Assembly (NCBI GenBank): GCA_045587205.1
Contig: JAZNBV010000015.1
Coordinates: 1 to 41,491, forward strand
Direction of reading: 5' to 3'
DNA: 41,491 bases
From: SIG78 sp045587205
GTDB lineage: Bacteria > Verrucomicrobiota > Lentisphaeria > Victivallales > Victivallaceae
Under the pieces are notes generated by a model, which saw nothing but the letters and a program-made list of their open reading frames with translations, did not search any database and was not told the DNA's origin. A program made the translations under genes and the position numbers. Positions within the stretch are counted from its first letter, which is position 1. Each line of letters starts with the position of its first letter. Of the stretch, positions 15,642-25,378 are shown piece after piece.

Positions 15642-17654
15642 ATGGCACGCAAGAAAATTGAAAATCCTGAAAACACCACTCCTGAAATTTCTGCAGCTGA
15701 AGTTGCTGCAGTTGACACTCCGGCTGCTGCCGGAACTGTTCCCGCCGCCCCGAAAAGACGCGGCCGCCCCCCGAAAAAACGCATAGAAGATACTCCGGCA
15801 GCCGAAATTCCTGCTTCATCTGAAGTTCCGCAGGAAAAAACTGTTGTCGCCGCTGAAGCCCCGGCTCCGGCTGAAAAAGTTGATGTTGCTCCGGTGGAAA
15901 CACCTGCACCGGCTCCGGTTCAGAACAGCGAAGCCCCGGTGGAAGCGCCGGTGGAAAAAACTGAAAATCCTGCAGTTAATAATAACGAAAATCAGTTCCG
16001 CCGCAACAATAATAACAACAATCAGCGGCGTATGCATAATAATAATCAGCGGGGCAACCGCCGCGAACGGGCTGCTTACGATGAAAATTATCAGCGCAGC
16101 GACCGCCCCCGCAATGAAGCCGATGAGTACGAAATGGCACTCAACCGCGAGCGTGAACGCGAATTTATGGATTACGATGAGTGCGCCGTGGATTATGAAG
16201 TGCGCGATAACCGCCGCAATAATTGCAATGGCAACGGCAATTATAACGGCAATTATAACGGCAATCATAAGAACCGCCGCAACAACGGTAATTACAACAA
16301 TGGCAATTACAACAACAATGGCAACGCTAACGGCAATTGCGGAGAAAGCCGTAATCCGGATGCCGCGCCGGGGCCGCAGTTCCAGCGCGATTATATAGCG
16401 CCGTCAATCAACATAGCCGAATTGCAGGCCAAGGAGATGCCGGAACTTTCCCAGATGGCGGAAGATTTGGGCATTGAGGGTGTCGGTGCGCTGGAAAAGC
16501 ACGAATTGGTTTTTGCCATACTCAAAGCCAATGCCGAAAAGAGCGGACAGATGTACGGCTGCGGTTATCTGGAAGTTCTGCCGGAAGGATTCGGTTTCCT
16601 CCGGTCGGCAAACTACAATTATCTGCCGTGTTCGGAAGATATCTACTTAAGCCCGTCGCAGATCAAGCGTTTTGCGCTTAAAACCGGCGATTTTGTGGCC
16701 GGTCAGATCCGTACTCCGCGCGAAAAAGAGCGCTTTTTTGCAATGCTCAAGGTGGAAACGATCAATAACGACGTGCCCGAACGCAAAAAGAATATTATTC
16801 CGTTCAACAGTTTGACTCCTTACTTCCCCACGCAGCGTCTGGTGTTGGAAAATGATCCGGCAGAACTTTCCACGCGCGTGGTCGATCTGGTCACTCCCAT
16901 CGGTCGCGGTCAGCGCGGGTTGATCGTGGCACCGCCGCGTACCGGTAAAACCGTGCTGATGCAGAAAGTAGCAAACTCCATACGCAAAAACAACGATGAT
17001 GTCAAACTCATCGTGCTTCTGATCGATGAACGCCCCGAAGAAGTTACCGATATGGAGCGCAGCGTGGATGCTGAAGTAGTCAGTTCCACCTTTGACGAGC
17101 CACCGGAACGCCACGTTCAGGTGGCCGAAATGGTGATCGAAAAAGCCAAGCGTATGGTCGAATACGGCGAACACGTAGTGATTCTGCTTGACAGTATCAC
17201 CCGTCTTGCCCGTGCTTACAATACATTACAGCCGCACAGCGGCAAGATCCTCACCGGCGGGGTGGATGCCAACGCATTGCACAAGCCCAAACGCTTTTTC
17301 GGTGCGGCGCGTAATATTGAAGGCAAGGGGTCGTTGACCATTATTGCCACTGCGCTTATCGATACCGGCAGCCGTATGGACGATGTTATTTTTGAAGAAT
17401 TCAAAGGTACCGGCAATATGGAACTGCACCTCGACCGTTCGCTGGCGGACAAGCGCGTTTACCCGGCAATCAATATCGAGCTTTCCGGTACGCGTAAAGA
17501 GGAACTCTTGCTGCATCCGGATGAGTTGCAGAAACTCTGGATACTGCGCCGCGCTATGAACGGGGTGCCCGCCGCTGAAGCAATGGAACTGCTGGTCGGT
17601 AAACTCAAGAAAGTGCGTACCAATATAGAATTTCTGCTGACACTGCAGCGCTAA
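15642..17654 (+). CDS. rho: Transcription termination factor Rho with long Pro/Ala and Asn-rich insertion
   Basis: Hexameric RNA helicase that ends transcription. At 670 residues it is about 250 longer than E. coli Rho. Residues 1-110 are Ala/Pro/Glu-rich and contain an AT-hook-like KRRGRPPKKR (38-47). Residues about 112-235 are Asn/Arg/Gly/Tyr-rich with repeated NYNGN-type units and poly-Asn. Then come the Rho N-terminal helices (about 257-300), the cold-shock-like RNA-binding domain (305-380), the P-loop APPRTGKT (430-437), LLIDERPEEVTDM and the arginine-finger region GSRMDDVIFEEFKGTGN. The ATPase core looks intact. Asn-rich insertions occur in Rho of several phyla and in some species have been tied to phase separation or prion-like behaviour. 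ATG 15642 has AAGGAG 5 bases upstream. Confidence 0.96.
   Translation: MARKKIENPENTTPEISAAEVAAVDTPAAAGTVPAAPKRRGRPPKKRIEDTPAAEIPASSEVPQEKTVVAAEAPAPAEKVDVAPVETPAPAPVQNSEAPVEAPVEKTENPAVNNNENQFRRNNNNNNQRRMHNNNQRGNRRERAAYDENYQRSDRPRNEADEYEMALNREREREFMDYDECAVDYEVRDNRRNNCNGNGNYNGNYNGNHKNRRNNGNYNNGNYNNNGNANGNCGESRNPDAAPGPQFQRDYIAPSINIAELQAKEMPELSQMAEDLGIEGVGALEKHELVFAILKANAEKSGQMYGCGYLEVLPEGFGFLRSANYNYLPCSEDIYLSPSQIKRFALKTGDFVAGQIRTPREKERFFAMLKVETINNDVPERKKNIIPFNSLTPYFPTQRLVLENDPAELSTRVVDLVTPIGRGQRGLIVAPPRTGKTVLMQKVANSIRKNNDDVKLIVLLIDERPEEVTDMERSVDAEVVSSTFDEPPERHVQVAEMVIEKAKRMVEYGEHVVILLDSITRLARAYNTLQPHSGKILTGGVDANALHKPKRFFGAARNIEGKGSLTIIATALIDTGSRMDDVIFEEFKGTGNMELHLDRSLADKRVYPAINIELSGTRKEELLLHPDELQKLWILRRAMNGVPAAEAMELLVGKLKKVRTNIEFLLTLQR
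16236..16271 (+). repeat. Tandem 12-bp repeat inside the Asn-rich part of rho
   Basis: GGCAATTATAAC is present twice exactly (16236-16247, 16248-16259) and a third time with two changes (16260-16271). It encodes Gly-Asn-Tyr-Asn. Similar AAT/AAC-rich units continue to about 16345. Such repeats can change length by slippage, always in steps of four residues. Confidence 0.85.
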
Positions 17655-17669
17655 AACGGAGTTTCAGCT

Positions 17670-18176
17670 ATGGATATGTGCGTAAGTAAACTCCCGGTTT
17701 TAGCCGATAAAATTATGACGCTTGAACAGGCCGTGGAGTGGCGCAAAGGTCTGAAGCGGAACAATATCAAACTGGCTGTCACCAATGGCTGTTTTGATTT
17801 GCTGCACCGCGGTCACGTTGATTATCTGGATAAAGCGCGCCGCACAGCAGATGCACTGCTGGTGCTGGTGAATTCCGATGCGTCAGTGCGCGCGCTTAAA
17901 GGACCCACCCGTCCGGTCAATGACGAATACGCACGCTGTTTTGTGCTTGCCGGTCTGGCGGCAGTTGATGCAGTGGTGGTGTTTGATAATCAGCGCTGCA
18001 CCGGAGAACTTTCCGCCATCGCGCCTGATGTCTATGCCAAAGGCGGCGATTACACCGTGGAAACACTGGATCCCGGTGAACGCGCAGCATTGCAGGCGTG
18101 TGGGAGCGCATTTGAATTTATCCCCTTTGTGGATGGCTTTTCCACTACCAATACCATCAAAAAAATGCAGAATTAA
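17670..18176 (+). CDS. rfaE2: D-glycero-beta-D-manno-heptose 1-phosphate adenylyltransferase
   Basis: Activates heptose-1-phosphate to ADP-heptose for the LPS inner core. The 168 residues hold one nucleotidyltransferase domain with NGCFDLLHRGH (HxGH at 46-49), the ALKGPTRPVN block and KGGDYT, and GFSTTNTIKK at the C-terminus. The kinase half seen in the fused HldE enzyme is missing, so a separate heptose kinase must exist elsewhere. GGAG lies 8 bases before ATG 17670, and the gene follows rho by 15 bases, an unusual partner. Supports an LPS-bearing outer membrane together with lpxA. Confidence 0.92.
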   Translation: MDMCVSKLPVLADKIMTLEQAVEWRKGLKRNNIKLAVTNGCFDLLHRGHVDYLDKARRTADALLVLVNSDASVRALKGPTRPVNDEYARCFVLAGLAAVDAVVVFDNQRCTGELSAIAPDVYAKGGDYTVETLDPGERAALQACGSAFEFIPFVDGFSTTNTIKKMQN

Positions 18177-18181
18177 GGTAT

Positions 18182-18208
18182 GCGTTTTTTTCTCTGAACG
18201 CTTTTTTT
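18182..18208 (+). terminator. Terminator after rfaE2
   Basis: GCGTT (18182-18186) and AACGC (18197-18201) form a short stem followed immediately by seven T on the plus strand. It lies in the 36 bases between the convergent rfaE2 and dus genes. The stem is only 5 bp, so strength is doubtful. Confidence 0.45.
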
Positions 18209-18212
18209 CTGC

Positions 18213-19229
18213 TTAACAGCTTTCCGGGCGCAAGCGGCGTTCAGCGGGTTGGTTGGTGAAATATGACGGTGCGGGGCCGCGGCTGGTTATCCAGTCGCGG
18301 AAACGGTAAAAATCGTCCAGAGTTTCCAGTCCGGAGGCGCGGTTTTTGCTTTCGCCGCCGAAGCCGCGTCCGCGCAGATAGTCAAGTATGAGTTTGCGCG
18401 AGAGTGTAAGTCCGCGTCTTTCACCGTAGTGTTGAGCCATTTCTTCGATGTGGCAAGTCATTTCATAACTCCACTCACTTACAGTGGGCGGAATGAAATT
18501 TTCTTTATCGGATATTTCGCGGAAGAGCCACGGATTTCCCATCATACCGCGGGCAACCATTACCGCTGAACATTTGCTTGCTTTGCGCAGATTTTCTGCA
18601 TCGCGGTACGACATAATTCCACCGTTGGCAATAATCTGTACATCGGGAACAGCATCTACGCAAGACGCGATTATTTCTGTAAAAACCTCTCCCGAGTAAA
18701 ATTTATTCATTATTCTGCCGTGAATGGTTATGGCACGCGCCCCAAGTGCCGCCAGCCCCTGAACCAGTTCCAATGTGGGGGCTGGATCGGTTTCGTCAAG
18801 GATCCTTATCTTGGCGGTAGCAGGAAAATGGCTGCGTTCCGACAATAATTTAAAACACTCCAGTGCGGCGGGAATATCACGCCCCAACGCCGCTCCGGCG
18901 TGTTTTTTGGCTACTTTGGGCACCGGACAGCCCAGATTGAAATCAAATACATCGAAATTATGTTGATTGATTTCATCCACCGCAACGCGCAAATGCTCGA
19001 GATTGCTGCCGACCAATTGCACGGCAAGAAAATCTTCATCTTCGCCGCGCCGGAGCAACTCTGAAGAATTGGCATTGTTGTACGCTATACTGGCTGCATC
19101 GACCATTTCTGTAAACGCAAACAAACAACCCTGCCGCCGGAGACTCCGGCGGTAGGGCAGATCTGTATAGCCCGAAAGCGGTGCAGCCAGCACCGCATCC
19201 GGGGGATAAATGCGTTTTTTTTCCGACAT
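18213..19229 (-). CDS. dus: tRNA-dihydrouridine synthase
   Basis: Flavoenzyme that reduces specific uridines in tRNA. The 338-residue product starts with PLSGYTDLPYR (FMN-binding edge), has FTEMVDA, the catalytic Cys101 in DFNLGCPVPKVAKKHAGAAL, ITIHGRIMNKFYSG, and the phosphate-binding IIANGGI and VMVARGMMGNPW motifs of the TIM barrel. Its exact class (DusA, B or C) cannot be read off. ATG 19229 is chosen; the frame upstream only offers a TTG inside purL. The start lies 7 bases after the purL stop, so it is probably co-translated with purL although no obvious ribosome binding site is seen. Confidence 0.92.
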   Translation of the reverse strand: MSEKKRIYPPDAVLAAPLSGYTDLPYRRSLRRQGCLFAFTEMVDAASIAYNNANSSELLRRGEDEDFLAVQLVGSNLEHLRVAVDEINQHNFDVFDFNLGCPVPKVAKKHAGAALGRDIPAALECFKLLSERSHFPATAKIRILDETDPAPTLELVQGLAALGARAITIHGRIMNKFYSGEVFTEIIASCVDAVPDVQIIANGGIMSYRDAENLRKASKCSAVMVARGMMGNPWLFREISDKENFIPPTVSEWSYEMTCHIEEMAQHYGERRGLTLSRKLILDYLRGRGFGGESKNRASGLETLDDFYRFRDWITSRGPAPSYFTNQPAERRLRPESC

Positions 19230-19236
19230 CGGCTGA

Positions 19237-22206
19237 TCAGATACCCGCCAATGTGGATTTGTAGGAATCAACGAGTTCGCCCAACTTCAGAACGGTTTCT
19301 TCGCCGTTGTCGTTGAATTTGAGCACATCGCTGTCAGTGACCGAACCGACTCTGGCGAAGGGAACACCCTTGAGTATGGCGGCGATTTCGCTGCGCTTAT
19401 CCGGCGATGCGGTCATAATAAAGCGGCTGTTGCTTTCCGAGAAAAGCAATTCGGCAACATTGAGTCCGCCGATCTGCGGAATGCTGCCCAGCTCGATATT
19501 CATACCCAGCCGTCCAGCCATTGCCACCTTGGCAAAACCCACTGCCAGACCACCGAATCCGGGGGTGTGCAGACTGTGGGCAAGTTTATTGCCGGTGATT
19601 TGAGCGATCTTGTCGTACATATCCAGCGCCAGATTCACATCCAGCTTCGGAACTTTGTTGCCGGTGTAACCGAGCATTGCCAAATATTCGCTGCCGCCGG
19701 TTTCATCTTTAGTTGCACCGATCACATAGACATCATCTCCGGGCAGTTTGGCATCCAGCGTCACTGCCTGACGGATATCATCCATCTTGGCGATTACGCT
19801 GAACAGCACCGACGGCGGAATGGAGATCTTTTTACCGCCGCGGGTGGAGTCGTTTTTCATCGAGTCCTTACCGGAAACACAGGGCACTTTGAACGCCTTG
19901 GTGCAATCGTACAGTGCCTGATTGGCACGCACCAGCTGGGCGAGTTTGTATTCGCCGTCGGGAGTCTTTTCGCTCTGCACCGGGTCGGGCCAGCAGAAGT
20001 TATCCAGACCGGCTATATGTCCGAGTTTACCGCCGACTGCCAATACGCGGCGGATCGCCAGGTCAATGCTTGACGCCATCATATCGTAAGTATCAATATC
20101 GCTGTAACGCGGCAGCATTGCTGCCGACAGCACGATACCTTCGGTGCTCAACGGTTCGATCATCGTCACCGTTGCATCGCTCACCACATCGCGGCATTTG
20201 CCGATAAAGGGCTTGATCACGCTCAACCCTTTAACTTCGTGGTCATACTGACGGGCCTTGTATTCATCGGAAGTGATGTTCAAGCGTGCCAGCATTGCCT
20301 TGATATCCCCGGCAACGTTGCGGCCGGCAAGGTCAGCAGGTTCATCCCATTCGGGCTTTTTCCAACGGGCATTGAGGTACATCTTGGGCAGCCCCTGGTG
20401 CATAAATTCAATGTCCAGCAGGGCAACAGTTTTGCCGTCATACTGAATATGGAATTTGCCGTCATCGGTGAATTCGCCCAGCACGGTCACTTCCACATCG
20501 CGTTCGGCGGCAAGTTTCTTGAATTCTTCAATGTGTTCCGGCGGAACGGCATAGCTCATACGCTCCTGCGCTTCGGAAACCAGTATTTCCCACGGCGCCA
20601 GACCGGCATATTTCAGCGGAGCCAGCGCCAGATCCATACGGCAGCCGCCGCAGATTTCCGCCATTTCGCCCACACTGGAACTCAACCCGCCGGCACCGTT
20701 GTCGGTAATAAAGCGGTAAAGTCCGCGGTTGCGGGCTTCAAAGGTGAAGTCGCCCAGCTTTTTCTGGGTGATCGGGTCGCCGATCTGCACTGCCTGCACC
20801 GGGGAATCCTTGTGCAATTCTTCACTGGAGAATGTTGCCCCGTGGATACCGTCTTTACCGATTCTGCCGCCGCCCATAACGATCAGATCGCCGGGTTTGA
20901 TGGCTTTATCGGCACCGCGTCCGCCATTGATATTTTTCGGCAGCACGCCCACGGTTCCGCAATAGACCAGCGGTTTACCCAGATAGCGTTCGTCAAAGTA
21001 TTCCCAACCGTAGCCGTAGGGGATACCAGACTGGTTGCCGCCGTCGATAACGCCCTGATGCACACCGTCGCGCAAACGGCGCGGATGCAGCAGACCTTCG
21101 GGCACATCTTTATCTTCAGTAAACGGCGAACCCAGGCAGTAACCCCAGACATTGATCAGAAGTTCCGCGCCCTGACCGGTACCCATCGGGTCACGGTTCA
21201 CGCCTACAATACCGGTCATAGCGCCGCCGTAGGGGTCAAGAGCAGAGGGGCTGTTGTGGGTTTCGACTTTGTAGCAGATATCGACTTTGTCGTTGAAAGT
21301 TATAACACCGGCATTGTCGCTGAATACCGATACAAGGAAATCCACCTCGTTGGCGATCTCTTTAGTCGATTTTTTGATGAAACTTTTGTAGCAGCTGTCA
21401 ACAGTAAAGTTTTCGCCGCTTTCCAGATCTTTGTAATCGATCACTGCGCTGAAGATCTTGTGTTTGCAGTGTTCGCTCCAGGTCTGTGCCAGAACTTCCA
21501 GTTCCACGTCGGTGGGATTGGCGCTCAAACCGTATTCGCTGCGGCCTTCGGCAACACGGAAATATCCCTGAATGGCTTTCATTTCTTCCAGGGTCAGAGC
21601 CAGAGTGCCTTTTTTACTCAATTCAACCAATTCTTCATCGCTGACTTCCAGATTGTATTCGCGCACCGGCACGCTGCCGCTGCCGTTGACCTGCGGCATA
21701 TTCAGTGGAATTTCGCCGGTAAGTTTGGTGGCGTTGTATATATTAACCGTCTGGATAAGTTCATTGGCAAGGAGCTTGCGCGACAATGTTTCCACTGCTT
21801 CAAGCGTAAGACCGGTGCCGTAAAGCAGGTATTCAACCGAACTGAAAACATTTTCATCTTTGGTAAGTTTGCGTCCGATGATGTCAGCAACTGCTTCGCG
21901 CGCGGTGCGCCCCACGTTGTCGGTAACACCGGGCTTGAACCCTACAACCACCAGAAAACGGCATCCGTTATCCTGGGCGGTCAGAGCATTGCCGCCTACG
22001 CGGCTGGTCTGCAGCACCGGGTTGGTGAGGTATTCTGCAATACGCGCTGCATCAGCAGCGGTAATATCTGCAGAAACGGTATAAACGTCACGGGTTCTTA
22101 CACTGTCAAGCTGGATCTTCAGAAAATCGTTGATCTGCTTTTTGACTTTTTCGCCACGGGCATCGTGCCATTCACGGCGCGGGGCAACTTCAATGCGATA
22201 ATTCAT
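19237..22206 (-). CDS. purL: Phosphoribosylformylglycinamidine synthase subunit PurL (with N-terminal PurS-like region)
   Basis: ATP-dependent synthase that turns FGAR into FGAM in purine synthesis, using ammonia from PurQ. At 989 residues it is between small PurL (about 740) and the large fused enzyme (about 1300). The first 190 residues look like a PurS-type domain fused at the N-terminus; the synthase part contains FRVAEGRSEYG, PTDVELEVLAQTWSEHCKHK, VETHNSPSALDPYGGA and SGKDSMKN, and there is no glutaminase domain at the C-terminus. The separate purQ at 2706-3497 fills that role. GGGAG stands 7 bases before ATG 22206. It is placed between secA and dus. Confidence 0.94.
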   Translation of the reverse strand: MNYRIEVAPRREWHDARGEKVKKQINDFLKIQLDSVRTRDVYTVSADITAADAARIAEYLTNPVLQTSRVGGNALTAQDNGCRFLVVVGFKPGVTDNVGRTAREAVADIIGRKLTKDENVFSSVEYLLYGTGLTLEAVETLSRKLLANELIQTVNIYNATKLTGEIPLNMPQVNGSGSVPVREYNLEVSDEELVELSKKGTLALTLEEMKAIQGYFRVAEGRSEYGLSANPTDVELEVLAQTWSEHCKHKIFSAVIDYKDLESGENFTVDSCYKSFIKKSTKEIANEVDFLVSVFSDNAGVITFNDKVDICYKVETHNSPSALDPYGGAMTGIVGVNRDPMGTGQGAELLINVWGYCLGSPFTEDKDVPEGLLHPRRLRDGVHQGVIDGGNQSGIPYGYGWEYFDERYLGKPLVYCGTVGVLPKNINGGRGADKAIKPGDLIVMGGGRIGKDGIHGATFSSEELHKDSPVQAVQIGDPITQKKLGDFTFEARNRGLYRFITDNGAGGLSSSVGEMAEICGGCRMDLALAPLKYAGLAPWEILVSEAQERMSYAVPPEHIEEFKKLAAERDVEVTVLGEFTDDGKFHIQYDGKTVALLDIEFMHQGLPKMYLNARWKKPEWDEPADLAGRNVAGDIKAMLARLNITSDEYKARQYDHEVKGLSVIKPFIGKCRDVVSDATVTMIEPLSTEGIVLSAAMLPRYSDIDTYDMMASSIDLAIRRVLAVGGKLGHIAGLDNFCWPDPVQSEKTPDGEYKLAQLVRANQALYDCTKAFKVPCVSGKDSMKNDSTRGGKKISIPPSVLFSVIAKMDDIRQAVTLDAKLPGDDVYVIGATKDETGGSEYLAMLGYTGNKVPKLDVNLALDMYDKIAQITGNKLAHSLHTPGFGGLAVGFAKVAMAGRLGMNIELGSIPQIGGLNVAELLFSESNSRFIMTASPDKRSEIAAILKGVPFARVGSVTDSDVLKFNDNGEETVLKLGELVDSYKSTLAGI

Positions 22207-22227
22207 ATATGATCTCCCTCGTAAAGG

Positions 22228-25200
22228 TTATTTACCACAACATTTTTTATATTTTTTACCACTGCCGCAGGGGCAGGGGTCGTTGGCTCCGATTTTCGGC
22301 GTGGTACGCACTGCCGGCTGCAAATGTATTTCGGGGGCGTTCTGTTCCAGATTGCCGTTGACCGTGATTGCTTCCTCGGCCTGTTTAGCCTGCATTCTTG
22401 CCTGAAGCACTGCCAGCAGTTCTTCGGGTAATTCGCCGCCGGAAAGCTGCTGCGGCATATCTGCAAACATCTGTTCCAGATCCGAAAGCGATGCGATCGT
22501 TACGCGGAACATATTTTCCGCAATGCGTTTGCGTACTGCGCGCATCATTATTTCAAAAATAGTGAACGCCTCGTTTTTGTATTCCACCAGCGGGTCTTTC
22601 TGGGCATAAGTGCGCAGATATATGCTGGAACGCAGCTGATCCATCGCGTACAAATGTTCCTGCCAGAGCTGATCTATGGCATCAAGCACCGTGTGCCGTT
22701 CCAGCCACAGAAACTGTTCCGGTTCCAGATGCGCGTTGCGAGCTTTGTACGCTTCGCCGATCCGGTCGGCGATCTGAATGGTCAATGCCTCCATATCGAC
22801 TACTTCATTTTTGACCACGCCGGAAGTCATTTCTTCGCGCTTGAATTCAATGGGGAAAGTGCTGTTGAGCTTGTAAAGCAGACGATCCCAGTTGAAATCT
22901 GATTGATTTTTCTGTTCTTTTTCCGACGGTGTTGCCGAAATTTCTATTTCATCAAGCACCATATCTTCCACCAGTTTCATAAGTACGTCGCCGGGGTGAT
23001 CGGTAAAAAGTGTTTCTTTGCGCAGACCGTAGATGATCTCGCGCTGTTTATTCATAACATCGTCAAATTCCAGTGTTCTCTTACGGATCGAGAAATTCTG
23101 CTGTTCCACGCGCCGTTGTGCAGTTTCAATCGAACGGTTGAGGAACGGGTGCTGCAATTCTTCGCCCTCTTCAATGCCGAACCGCTCAAAGATCTTGACA
23201 ATACGGTCGGAACCGAAAAGTCGCATCAGATTATCTTCCAACGATACATAAAATTTTGACGACCCCGGGTCGCCCTGACGCGAACAGCGACCGCGCAGCT
23301 GGCGGTCGATGCGGCGCGAATCGTGGCGCGAACTGCCGATAACGTGCAGCCCGCCCAGTTCGGTAACGCCTTCGCCAAGCTTAATGTCAGTACCGCGGCC
23401 AGCCATATTGGTTGCTACGGTAATGGCACCTTTCTGCCCCGCCATTGCCACGATTTCGGCTTCTGACTGGTGGTTTTTGGCGTTCAGAACGTGGTGCGGC
23501 AGATTTTTGCGCTTGAGCATACGGCTCAGGATTTCGGAATCTTCCACTGAAATGGTCCCCAGCAGCACCGGCTGACCGGCGGCGTGGCGTTCGGCAACAT
23601 CTTCAATAATGGCATTGAACTTTTCGCGCTTGGTTTTGAAAATCGAGTCGTTGTCGTCTTTTCTGATGCACGGACGGTTGGTGGGGATAACTGTAACATC
23701 CAGCTTGTAAATCTGGTGAAATTCGTTGGCTTCGGTTTCCGCAGTACCGGTCATACCCGAAAGTTTATCGTACATACGGAAGTAATTCTGAATAGTGATT
23801 GTTGCCATTGTCTGCGTTTCCTGCTCGATGGCAACATTTTCTTTGGCTTCAAGTGCCTGATGCAAGCCATCGCTGAAACGGCGCCCCGGCATCAAACGGC
23901 CGGTATGTTCGTCAACGATCATTACCTTGCCTTCCTGCACAACGTAGTGTACATCTTTTTCAAACAGACAGTAGGCTTTGAGCAGCTGCGAAAGGTTGTG
24001 CAGCCGTTCGCTCTTGGCTGCATATTCCTCCTGGAACTTCTGCTTGTTTTCCACACGTTTATCTTCCGGCAGGCTTTCATCATTTTCGATTCTGTGGATT
24101 TCCTGCAGCAGGTCAGGCAGCACAAATGCATCCTGATTATCCGGTGCAACCGCGTTGCGGCCCTTTTCGGTCAGGTCTGCTTCGTGGGTCTTTTCATCGA
24201 TTGTAAAGTAAAGATCGCTCTGGACTTTCTGAACCATACCGCGGTTATTATCGCTGCGGACAAAGGCTTCGAGCTTTTCCAGTTCTTTGAGTATATCGCC
24301 ATCTTCCAGCGCGTGCAGCAGCTGTTTGTGCGTTGGCATACCGAATTTGACCTGCAAAAGTTTGGTCAGTGCTGCGTTGCGTTCTTCGCCTTCAGCTCCC
24401 CGGTCGAGTACTTCGCGCGCTTCGCGGATCAATCTTGAGCAGAGCAGATTCTGCTTGGTGTAAACATCATTCACCAGCGGGCGGATTTCGGCAAACTGTT
24501 CTTTGTTGGACATCGGCACCGGACCGGAAATGATCAAAGGTGTACGCGCTTCATCGATCAGGATACTGTCGATTTCGTCCACGATGGCATAAAAATGGTC
24601 GCGCTGAACCAGCTGCGTTACATCCGATGCCATACCCATATCGCGCAGATAGTCAAAACCGAATTCGCTGTTGGTGCCGTAAGTTATGTCGCAGGCATAC
24701 TGGGCACGGCGGTCATCAGGCATCATCATATTCTGCAGACAGCCCACCGTCAAGCCCAGAAAATTGAATATAGCGCCCATCCATTCCGAGTCGCGGCGTG
24801 CCAGATAGTCGTTGACCGTTACCAGCTGGCAGTTGCGACCGGTCAGGGCATTGAGGTAAAGCGGCATAGTAGCCACCAGAGTTTTTCCTTCACCGGTTGC
24901 CATTTCGGCAATTCCACCACGGTGCAGGGCAATAGCGCCCATTATCTGCACGTCAAACGGAATCATATTCCAGACCAGATCCTGTCCGCAGACTGTCACT
25001 GTTCTGCCGCACATTCTGCGACAGGCGTTTTTGACCACGGCAAAGGCTTCACACATCAGACTGTCGACCGTTGCACCATCAGCAAGCCGCTGGCGGAACT
25101 CGGCTGTCTTGGCCTGCAGCTCCGCATCGGAAAGTTTCTGCAGCTCTTCTTCAAAACGGTTGATTTTCGCCACCAGCGGCAGCATACGGCGTACATCGCG

Positions 25201-25245
25201 CTGGCTTTTGGTGCCGAAAATCATTTTCAACAACGCTGTCAACAT
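22228..25245 (-). CDS. secA: Preprotein translocase ATPase SecA
   Basis: Motor that drives unfolded preproteins through SecYEG. The 1005-residue product has Walker A ATGEGKT (116-122), the DEAD-type VDEIDSILIDEARTPL (222-237), DEHTGR, motif VI QLRGRCSRQGDPGS and a C-terminal zinc site, CPCGSGKKYKKCC. Between residues about 245 and 430 the preprotein cross-linking region is about 100 residues longer than in E. coli, a trait also known in Chlamydiae and Bacteroidetes SecA. In motif VI a Cys-Ser replaces the usual Ser-Gly. ATG 25245 has AAGGAG 13 bases upstream; a start at 25290 would add an unrelated N-terminus. purL follows after 21 bases. Confidence 0.96.
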   Translation of the reverse strand: MLTALLKMIFGTKSQRDVRRMLPLVAKINRFEEELQKLSDAELQAKTAEFRQRLADGATVDSLMCEAFAVVKNACRRMCGRTVTVCGQDLVWNMIPFDVQIMGAIALHRGGIAEMATGEGKTLVATMPLYLNALTGRNCQLVTVNDYLARRDSEWMGAIFNFLGLTVGCLQNMMMPDDRRAQYACDITYGTNSEFGFDYLRDMGMASDVTQLVQRDHFYAIVDEIDSILIDEARTPLIISGPVPMSNKEQFAEIRPLVNDVYTKQNLLCSRLIREAREVLDRGAEGEERNAALTKLLQVKFGMPTHKQLLHALEDGDILKELEKLEAFVRSDNNRGMVQKVQSDLYFTIDEKTHEADLTEKGRNAVAPDNQDAFVLPDLLQEIHRIENDESLPEDKRVENKQKFQEEYAAKSERLHNLSQLLKAYCLFEKDVHYVVQEGKVMIVDEHTGRLMPGRRFSDGLHQALEAKENVAIEQETQTMATITIQNYFRMYDKLSGMTGTAETEANEFHQIYKLDVTVIPTNRPCIRKDDNDSIFKTKREKFNAIIEDVAERHAAGQPVLLGTISVEDSEILSRMLKRKNLPHHVLNAKNHQSEAEIVAMAGQKGAITVATNMAGRGTDIKLGEGVTELGGLHVIGSSRHDSRRIDRQLRGRCSRQGDPGSSKFYVSLEDNLMRLFGSDRIVKIFERFGIEEGEELQHPFLNRSIETAQRRVEQQNFSIRKRTLEFDDVMNKQREIIYGLRKETLFTDHPGDVLMKLVEDMVLDEIEISATPSEKEQKNQSDFNWDRLLYKLNSTFPIEFKREEMTSGVVKNEVVDMEALTIQIADRIGEAYKARNAHLEPEQFLWLERHTVLDAIDQLWQEHLYAMDQLRSSIYLRTYAQKDPLVEYKNEAFTIFEIMMRAVRKRIAENMFRVTIASLSDLEQMFADMPQQLSGGELPEELLAVLQARMQAKQAEEAITVNGNLEQNAPEIHLQPAVRTTPKIGANDPCPCGSGKKYKKCCGK

Positions 25246-25277
25246 ACTAAATTTTGCTCTCCTTAATAAACTTTCAT

Positions 25278-25311
25278 ACCGTCCGGGCAATTTTCAGGTC
25301 GCCGGGACGGT
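25278..25311. other. GC-rich hairpin in the secA leader
   Basis: Positions 25278-25288 pair with 25301-25311 in 10 of 11 positions around a 12-nt loop. On the minus strand no T run follows, and the secA Shine-Dalgarno comes about 15 bases later. It may act as an attenuator, a processing signal or a protection hairpin between the zinc-ribbon gene and secA. Confidence 0.5.
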
Positions 25312-25378
25312 CAGAAGCATACTTGATTTTCTATTTATTTTCAACTTGAAAGCCTCAAACGGGCATTTTCAAGTGTTT

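Noticed and set aside
20239..22212. A 657-codon open frame on the plus strand opposite purL
   Set aside because: It is an antisense shadow: no domain is recognisable, composition is odd (many Phe, His and Gln), and purL on the other strand is complete with all motifs.
25263..25277. SecM-like leader peptide before secA
   Set aside because: The only frame is four codons long (MKVY) with no export signal or arrest motif; chance is the simplest explanation.
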